From Hoplostethus atlanticus (Eukaryota > Chordata > Actinopteri > Trachichthyiformes > Trachichthyidae): 64,000 bases of DNA. The translations under genes and the position numbers were made by a program. This document shows positions 1-9,700 of the stretch, one piece after another. The notes below the pieces were generated by a model, which was not told the DNA's origin, searched no databases, and was given only the letters and a program-made list of their open reading frames with translations. Numbering within the stretch: position 1 is the stretch's first letter; each line of letters starts with the position of its first letter. The stretch spans positions 309,001-373,000 of the forward strand of contig JAXDDX010000042.1 in assembly GCA_034670405.1 (NCBI GenBank). Direction: 5' to 3'.

Positions 1-589
1 CGCTGCAACACTGTCAAGAGTTTCCTGTAAGGCGAAGCTCTCTTTGTCTTGTCAGTCGTCTTGTTGCTGGAAACCCAAGATGCCTCCACACAGCAGATTA
101 AAACCTGACAGATCGTCCTCAGAGTCCTACTATGTCGGAACAGTACTGAGTTCAGCTGGGCTCAACTGAGTGTGATGACCCAAGATGAAACTCGCTAGCC
201 TTTGGCCCTCTAGTGGTCAAACAATGCAAAACAGAAAAGACCATTCCGAAAGGTTTTCTCACTTTTAACGATCCGTTTTATGGTGTTACACAAAATCCTT
301 AGCTTAGCAATCAAGTTGCATTTGATAAAGAAAATGCTCCTTTTATTCAAGCTAAGCAAACCATACATTTTTTTTTCTAAAGTTAGCTGGTGCTGGGCCA
401 GATCAGAGTACAAAAATCGGATTGTAAATATCTCCCAAATTGTTCTTAACTTAAGCACAACAGTAATTATTAGGGCTGCTGTTTGTCAAAGCAAGACACA
501 TTTTTCTCTAGAATCACAATGTGCCACCCCAATTGATTTCATAGATCAGCTTTACCCAACAGGTTGCACGGCGCCTGGAGGACGTTTAC

Positions 590-792
590 CTTGAAGTCAT
601 ATGTGTAGTTGGTATAAGGCATCAGATTGTTCTCGTAGGCGCTCTTCAGCTGGAAGTTGTGGGTGATGCTTCCGTCTGAGTTGCCATTCTTGCCGTTGCA
701 GCTGAAGTTGGTCAGACATTCGTTGTACCGCAGCTCCTTGAAGTCTTTGTGGTTCTCGGCAACGCCTCCGTTGCTCAGGTATTCCACCACAC
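590..792 (-). CDS. cnot6l: cnot6l penultimate coding exon
   Basis: Begins VVEYLSNGGVAENHKDFKEL and ends NNLMPYTNYTYDFK, in phase 0 at donor GTAAAC. The next exon would start GVIDYIF; nothing matching it is present in bases 1-589. Confidence 0.95.
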
Positions 793-3700
793 CTGGGCGA
801 CACAAAGGTAACGGTACTCAGGGTTTGTTGCAGTGCTTTATAGTCAAGGTGGGCCACGCTGTTAGAAGAACACCCTACCTTGACTGTAAAACACTAAAAA
901 CCTGCATAACCTTATTGAACAGAAACAGCAGCAGTTAGAAAACAACAGGTATTCAGGTTCATCAGCCGCTACCGGGAAACTCTGGGTACTGCTAGACAAT
1001 ACCAGTTTGCAGGGCACCAACTACCTCTTTGATGTAAAGGCCACATTGGTTAGTATATTCTCTAATTCTTTAGCCACGTTGACTATTTTTAAAACACAGA
1101 ACTGGAATGCCAAATGAGCCACAGAGAAAACCAATAGTTGGCTGGTGGCTGGTGGCTGGTGTTACTTCCCTACCCTACCAAGTACCCACTACACATCCTT
1201 AGATAGACAGTATTCCAGCGTTAGACAGCCTAGACACATCGGGCCCTTGCAACCCCTTCATCACGTAATGTGTTGAATGTGTTCTCCAACCGAAGTTCAT
1301 ACATTTAAAATGAGAGAATCATTCAGCATTGAATCATTGCATTGTGTTGCATGTCGATAAGGCATGTGTGAACTAAACCAGCGCTGAAAACATTTCATTA
1401 GTGAATCAACAGGCGTAGCCATAACTGAGGTTCCCAGGGGCCGCCCTACCAGAGTCGGGCAGTGAGTTGAGGTCAGCACACAGGACGATGGGGATGGAGG
1501 ACGGGTCAGAGGTCGGGGAGCCGGTGGCCACGGAGCCTGAGGCCCTCTCGGCGATGCTCTTCAGCTCCGACAGGAACATCATGGTCTGGATCAACTTGAC
1601 GTCCGAGTACTCGGGGTCCCAGTGCATGTGGGCATTGGCCACCAGGATCAGCTGCCTCTCCTGAAGGGGCTTCATGCCTGAAAACACAGAAGAAACTGGA
1701 TGGATTTATACAAGACTTGCATAACGAGCCAATGAAGGACAACTAGGATGGGATTTAAGCAGGTGCATATCCATAAAGGAGGTTGAAACACAAAAAGAAG
1801 AAACCCAAAGGGGCAGAACACCTCAATCCAAAACACAAGACACACAACATCGATCAAGATTCAACTATTATGGTCTGTGGCCATAGAGAAGCTGGAAGAT
1901 GTGATGTAATTTAAGAAGCTCCAAGTAATAAGACAATGAAGGACAATTAAGGGCGAAAATGAGAGATGGGATTTACACTGTGAAAATAATACAACCCCGG
2001 TCTATTTATACAACAAAACACGAAGAAAGAATGAACTGGGCAGGTGGGAACAAAAACCCCAAGGGACTCCTCACAAGACGCTACCGAGAGAGGAGCAGGG
2101 AGGTCTGGTGTCACTTCAGAAGCCCAGACACAGACACAATGAAGGACGATTAAGTGAAGAGGAAGAGTGGGATTTACAAAAAGCTGAGTGATGAAATAAA
2201 CCGTCCACGAATAGAGAAGTTAGAAACGTAGGGGGTTCAGAACAGGCCTGCGTGTCACTCAGAGCTTAATGAAGGAACTGCCACCTGCTGGCAGACATCG
2301 GTTATGTGATCCAATCAGAGCACAGCGGCTTTATGAAACAGATGCCATCAGGGCGTTTTGGTGACCCGTCGGCCACAGGAGCTGGCACACAAATACACCA
2401 GCCACTTCCACTGGCCAATCCGACCTCCAAATGATGGTTGGTGACCTGCCAAAGAGGCTGGCTGGGTATTCAATTTAGTATTAATTTAGCTTATTACATC
2501 GTTGAATACTTCATTCTGATTGGCCAATGAACGCATTCTGAGGTCTGGTATTTCTGTGTGATTCAAGAGGCATTACATTATCCTTTACTTCATGTCAGAA
2601 CACGGCTCAGTACATCCAAACCATTCTTACTGCCATTAGTCTGTTAAAAATATCATTTTGAGACATTCAGTCCATATTGATGCCCAAGCGTGTTTCTGGT
2701 ATCATAGTGGACAGAAATGGCGCTTCACTGTGGCGACAAATGCTGAAAAATACAGTAATTTGTATGGTTGTATGTTAACTAGGGTGTCATCACGCCCTCC
2801 GATGGTTGAGGTGTCTGACTGCTGTATCATTACTGATATATAAATGATATAACTGGTCTAAGTCATGGTAATGAATGTCTACCTTGTTGAATGAATGCTC
2901 TAATGCGGTATGTGTTAATGTATGTCCCATCATGCCCTGCAGGCTGTCTTAATGTGCAGTAAGTCCTCACAGAGCCGATGATCCTATCCTCTCTTCTGTT
3001 GTTCCACTGATGAATTGATTTTTCCGTCACTCAGGAGCTTTGCTCTCCTAATCAGGCACGTCAAGTCAACATTTCCATTTTTCAGCTTTTTTGTGTTCCT
3101 GATTGGGGTGAAACCGGTGTATTGATTTCTTTGAACAATTAAATTCATGAATAAAACACGCAGTTATGTGTTTTGTAAATTAATTTAAATTCAGTATGGG
3201 GAGTCACGCTGCTTTCTAGAGCTGCTAACCCTAAAATAACTCCTGAATGCTGTTTCAGAGGCTTTTCATCCAGACAAGAATGACTGAATATGTGCAATGT
3301 TTTGGCATTAAAGCAGCCAAATGTAAAGATATTGACTATCAGCATGTCGTCGATCGGCAGCTTGAACACAAAAATATCAGTATTGGCCTTCAAAAACCCC
3401 CATAGCAGCTGAAGTGTATTCCTTCAATCAACCAGTAAATGGTGTTACCATCTGGCATTTTCTCTGTACTGCTGCTGGGAGGAAATCTGCTACTCAACCA
3501 TATTAGATTTAGAAGAGCAAAAGATGGGGCTGCGTGATTACAGCTGAACGGTGATGTATTGTGATTTTATCCAAGTCTTGATGATTTGGAGAACAACATT
3601 ATTTTATTTCATCTTCTAGCAACAATTTGACTTTTTTCAGCTATAATTCAGATGACATCCCGATATTCTACCATTACTAAGAGTGTAACATCACAACATG

Positions 3701-6700
3701 CTGTTACATGTGTGCCTTCTTATTAAATGTTCAACTGCAGGTAAGACGCAGTTGGTGGGATAAATCAGTCTACCGGTTAGCAGGTCTGTTTCTGTTGCCG
3801 CTGAGTGACTCCATCCTTCCTTACCGCCGGAGAAGATGTCTTTGTTGACCTCCAGCAGGACGGCCACCCCGATGTTGTCTTTGGTCATCACTCTGTTCAG
3901 CATGACCTCTGAACCCTCAGAGTTGGCCATGGCCACCTGGTTGAACTCCACGGTGTGTTTCTGGACCAGCGTAAACCTGCAAACAACAACAGGCATGAAT
4001 CACTCGGCTGATGGGGATCTTGGAACTTCCCTTACCGATTTTTTTTGCCAATTTAAAAATGCCTTGAGCTTAAAATATAGCCTCGTGCAAGACTCTCAAA
4101 TGGGGAAGCACAAACTGGGACGAAAAAAAAATTAAACTCAAATTGATTTAAAATGCATGTAGAGCCGTAACACACCCAACATTTCCCAGATTCTTCCTCT
4201 GGCTGCTGGTTTCATCCCACATGAGCGTCTTGTTCTGCTGCTTCCTACTGAGAATTCATCGCCACCTATCATACTTCTTCTTGACTGCTAGACTTGTACT
4301 ATAATTTAACCTTGCACCTTTTAAAGCTACTTTCCAAAGGGTGCACACCCACATTTCTGACAAAATACTGATTCAATTTTATTACAAGCTTAAGTCATTT
4401 ACAAGCTTACGCCAAAGAAAAAGTCTCCAATAATCAATAACATCTTTTTGGCACAAGGTATCGCCAGTTCATTAGAAAGCAACAGAACCAGCCGGACTGC
4501 GGAGTGACATGCTCAGATCTGTTATTCACCAATGACAGACCTCAGAATGCCTTCATCGGCCAATCAGAATCGAGTCTTCCCCAAAGTTGTGTCGTAAATC
4601 TATTCAGTAAAGCCTTCAGTAAAAGGTGGGGCAGCATCTGTCTGGTTAGCGTCTTCAACTCACTTCTCGGTCTTGAAGAACACGGCGCAGCCATCCACGT
4701 GCTTCCTCTCCTGCTCCGACACCAGCTTGGCACGAGACTTCGGGCAGAAGTAGCCGTCGTAGCCGCGCTCCTTTAGCGTCTCCAGGAAGAGGGTGTAGTA
4801 CTGCTCTGTCTCCACCTCCTGGGGACGCACGGGACAACACATTTTCCACAATTGTAAAGCGACCCGTTTGTAAAATTCACCGATATTCCCGGAGAATTTA
4901 TCAAATTCCCTGCCTGGAATACACCTCTCAAAATCCCATGATATTCCAGGAAATTCCATGACCAGTGGAAACCCTCTAAAAATGTAGTTGGATAAGATAA
5001 GTTAAGTGGGATTCAGCAGCCAATGCAAAATAAATGTAGCTTCCTGACCGAGTTGAGGCAGACCTGAACTGATGCTGGTTAATGAGTAATGTCCATCTCA
5101 GTATCTGTTTCAGTACGACTGCATGGAGTCAGCCTGGTAACTAGTGCACGACACAAACTATCGCCTCAATGAACCTCATCACAAGTCAACGGGCGGCAGG
5201 GTGCCGGTTAGAAAGGCCTTCCTGTGAACAAAAAGGTCACAGGTTCGATCCCTACCCGTCACCCTGTCCATCGACCACCATGTGTCCTACTGAAGTGTCC
5301 TTGAGCAAGACACTGAACAGTAAGGGTGAGAGGTTTCAGCCAGACAAGCGCTGGTACATTCTGCCCTTCATCATGGTTCCAGCCTCAAAGGGCTTCATGG
5401 CGCCACATCAGGAAAACTATAAATGACGACACACCCAAACCTTGGAGCCTCGCAGAGGAAACACACATTCAGTCATTAAGGTGAATTAAAGCAGGGAGTC
5501 TGCAAGTTTCATCAAATCAAATTTCAGATTTTTAATGCCAGTTAGAATGAAACAGACCAGAGACCAGCAGAATAGGGTCTGACTGGACTAACCTCTCAAC
5601 AGAAGAACAGAGCACAAAACAGTTTTAAAAGACGTCTAAAACTGAATCTAAGACTTAAAACACGTTTTAACTGTTCAAGACCGTTTCAGGTTGACTGCTC
5701 ACGAAACACCAGACAGGATTTGTCTAAAATGATGTTCTGAAGAGCTGTAAACCACGATGAACAGGTATAGAGGACTGAAGAGTCCTGACGGATTGACCGT
5801 CTCGATGCAGGAAAAGCAGGAAAACCGACTCTTGAGTGACCAGCGGATAAAAAAAAGCCACTTACCTGCCCTGCTCTCATTTCAAGAGGCTCTGGATAAG
5901 AAAAACATTACTAAAAGTTAAAAGGTCCAAGATGCCCCGTCTCACCTGCAGGCTGATGATGTCAGCATCACAACTGGTGATTTCCTCCATGATGCCCTTC
6001 TTCCTGTACTCCCAGTTGAGGGCCCAGGACGGGCAGTAGCCGTACAGCTGCCGCGTGGCGTATTTGTCACACAGCACGTTGTAGCACATGACCGTGAACA
6101 TGGCTGCATGGGAGGGGAGGGGAGGGGGAGGGGAGGGGAGGGGAGGGGAGGGGAGGGGAGGGGAGGAGAGAGCTGTTAACACAACAAGAGACTACACCGT
6201 GCACTTAGTGGTAATCCACAAGATCCTTTGGTGCTCAGCCTCGTCGCTGTGGCGTTTCTGCACTGCACTTCCCAGAGATCACTTGTCAATCAAACAGCGT
6301 GTCTCTTACTGCATCAGACTATTACTCCTACACATCAACAGGTCCTACTGCTCACGTACCTGTGGGGATCATTTGGTCTCGCTCGTTCAGAGTGATCCAA
6401 GGTCTTTGGGGGAGCTGTTCCGGGTGCACTGGAAACAGGGCGGGGGGGAAACCGGGGATTAGCTCTCGTTCGTCCAGGACAAACACAACGGGACGATACA
6501 CCCGCGGCACTCTGGTTTACACTAAACGGTCGGTTAAATATGGATGAGTCATGACGAGCGGTTGTGCGGTAAGGCGAGGCGGCGCCGCCATTTACCTGCT
6601 AGATTGTCGAGCATGTAGTTCAAAAGCTTCCTGGTTCCGTCCGGCTCCTGGTAGAGGTTGAGGATGTCTTGGGACAAAGGGTTACCTGGCAACAAGTCAG

Positions 6701-9700
6701 ACCCAGCTAAACAACCTACACACTATACACAATACAGAGCAAGACACTTAGACTAAGACTAGACTGAGACAAATCCATTTTAGAATAGAGAAGCAGAAGT
6801 ATAATAATAGTAATCTATAATAGAGTTATTGGTCCATAATAATAAACACTCACCTTTCAGCCCCAGGGTTTGTAACTGGAAAAGTCTCCCAAGTTCATAA
6901 GGCAGAACTCGTAAAAGATTGTTGTTTAAAAGCAATTCCCTGCAGAAAGGAGAGAACGGGTCAGGATTCTCTCTCTGAACACACATTTTCCTTTTGGGCA
7001 TCAAGACTATTTAAGTTGACTTTATTTCCTCGGTCATTTTTGTGTTTCTGTTGTTGTTGTAACGTCATTTTCCACCAGGTTGTGTTTTGTTGTTTGTTTT
7101 GTTGGTTTTGTGGTGAGACGGTTCTCTAAGCCCCTTGGCATCTTTATCCTGCATCCATTTGTCATTTTTCTCTTCATTCTGAGTTTTTAAATCACTATTT
7201 TAATCACATCAGTTTTTATCACTGAGCAAATAAACCAAATCTGATCCTCTGAGTTAATCCGAAGATCATTTATTTTCCTGGACAGTATATATAGATATAT
7301 ACTGTTGTGTGAAGGTATTGACTCGGCTCCTGGCTTTGTCCAAACCCAAACCATTAGACACGTCAGCTGGATTGTCTGGTTTCCAGCCACTGCAGACACA
7401 CGTTTTTATTCCAGTGTTTCCGACGCATACATGTTTTTGCGGCGGCCCGCCACGAGATCACAGAGCAACAGGAAAATTCCCCTCCATTACATACCAACAG
7501 CACCTCATGTTGCATGCAGACATGCAGCTTTTTCCACTGCTGACTGTATTAATCTGACCCAGTCTGTGGGAACCACGGCAGACTCTTCTATGGCCCATGA
7601 CTGGACCGCTGGGTTAGAGGGGACACCGAATGCAGCGGTGCTCAACTGGTTTAGGATGATTTTGAAGCCAAATTCATGAAAACATAACTCAGATAAATCA
7701 CTTTTTCTTGTGAAATAAATCGATGTTTGACGCCTCCATTTTTCTTCCAATAATCAATCAAGTCAAATTGCCTCAGAGCAGAAAATTAAAACCACCACTT
7801 GGTGTCAAAGTTCACCAGTCTATGCTACAGCTATGAATACACCACACTTCACATGTCAGCTGTCTTTCAGTGTCAGAACATAGACACACCCGTTACAGAC
7901 CTGCTCTGATGGATCCATCTAGTTACAACTAAAATCACTGGCACAAAATATGTTTGGTCACAGGCGAGCGTCACTCAGCAGGAGGTGAGAGAGTAGCGGT
8001 ACTCTCAACAAACTATGGAGGGAAACTCAACAACTGTCACACTGAACCCAGGAAATGATCAGTCACACTGTTAAACTGGTTAGATTCACTCGTCTCTTCA
8101 GCATCGGCTCTGCCAAGTGAACTCTGGGAGAGGCGGGGCTGCACATAAATGGGGGAGTGTCCATTAGAGGAGACAGCCAATCAGATGATGATCTGGTCTT
8201 GTTTAATAGAAGGAAGGATTGTGGGAGTTTAACACAAATTCCAGTAAAGTTGTGTGAAAATTCATGTTGTTAAATGAACTGTTACTGTATTATTTACTAC
8301 TCAAGAAACCAAGGAAAACAAACAAACGTGTACATTTACTTTCTCAGGTACTGCAAATCAACTTGAGAGTGCGGCGGTATACCAGTATGATCTGAATCTG
8401 TACGAACCTACCTGAGAGAAACCATGTTGCCCAGCTCGGCGGGCAGGCTGCGGAGCTTATTGGACGACAGGTTCAGGTAGACCAGGTGTGGCAGCTTGGC
8501 GATGTCCGGCGGGATGCGGCTCAGGTTGTTGTCGTTGATGTGCAGCGCCGTCAGGTGGGTGAGCGTCCACAAGGAGCTGCTCAGACTCCTCACCCGCCCT
8601 GGAGCAAACCAAAACCAGGCGTCAGTTGGTCTGTGAAATGGTACCTTCCAGTCTGTTTAGATGAACACAGCATCTATTCTCTACCCCTGACAGAGGATCT
8701 CCGACCAGAAAACAGATCCCAGAATCCACCTGACTCTTTAATGATTCTCCCAGCTGACTAGATTTTTAAAGTAGGACCTGCACATGACGGCTAGACTTGT
8801 CAAAGTGGCAGGTGGAGCAGACAACTTCACCTACGCAGTCAAAATGTACCTGCAGTATCTTTAAATTTCAACGTCCCCACAATAACCCTGAATGAACTCA
8901 AGCCGCCCCAGCCGTCGTGCTGCTGAGGCGTCTTTGGGAAGCGGGTCCGGTGAGACTGACCAGATATCTCAAGCTCCGCCCAGTGGGACTTCTTCCCGTT
9001 GGCCGCCTCCTCGGCTGACATGATGGTGTAACATCTACGGGGATCTGGAGGATCATATTTTTCCTTTGGCATACCTGTTAATCTGAAGAGAGAGAAAGGT
9101 TACTTGGATCCCCCCGTTCTTCCTGGGGTCCACATGAAAACACAGCACACTCACAGTCAGAACAACACAATGACGGGGATGGGGGGGGCGGGGAAGTAGT
9201 ATTCTTCTTTTTTTCAAATGTATTCTCCATCTTTGTTGCTTTTTTCTGTTGATGAAATTTGAGTTTCTCTTTTCTTCGAACCGGAACCGTAAAACGCATC
9301 ACTTCCTGTCAGGATTTCTCTGATCACTGTTGTGTTATAGTGATCAGATAGAGTATTGTTGTGTATTATTACTGTAACTAACTAAGACGTACCAACCAAG
9401 GAACAAGCATCGCTGCCAAATGACCGCAGGCTTATTTCAGCTAACCAGCTAACTCAGTACATGCAGGCTGGTATTTCCCACCAGCCGTCACCAAAGGCAG
9501 GTAAGGATTTGTTGTTGCTGGTAGATTGATCAACTCTTCCAGACACTTTACCAGCTAACAGGCAGTTTCAAGGTTCTTTTCTATTCTGGAAAAAAAATCT
9601 GTTCGGCGGGAAAACAGTGAAAGTGGCAGCTACACGTTGGAAAGCTCCAGTCCTGTTTATAAGGAGTTCTTGTTGTTTTAATACTTTGTCAAATTGAGCT

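Larger units (their letters stand above)
1678..3824 (-). other. cnot6l intron with diverged tandem and dispersed repeats
   Basis: Holds a three-copy degenerate repeat (about 1730-2280), a dispersed repeat at 2390-2460 and a hAT-like terminal fragment at 3345-3402. No coding signal is seen. Confidence 0.6.

Noticed and set aside
539-589. C-terminal continuation of cnot6l past 590 (VNVLQAPCNLLGKADL)
   Set aside because: This is read-through into the intron after a good GTAAAC donor; the family continues with GVIDYIF in the next exon, outside the window.
5190-5275. Functional tRNA gene
   Set aside because: A- and B-box-like motifs are present, but no complete cloverleaf can be drawn and the body continues into the SINE phrase TCCTTGAGCAAGACACTGAA. 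Other SINE heads were rejected for the same reason.
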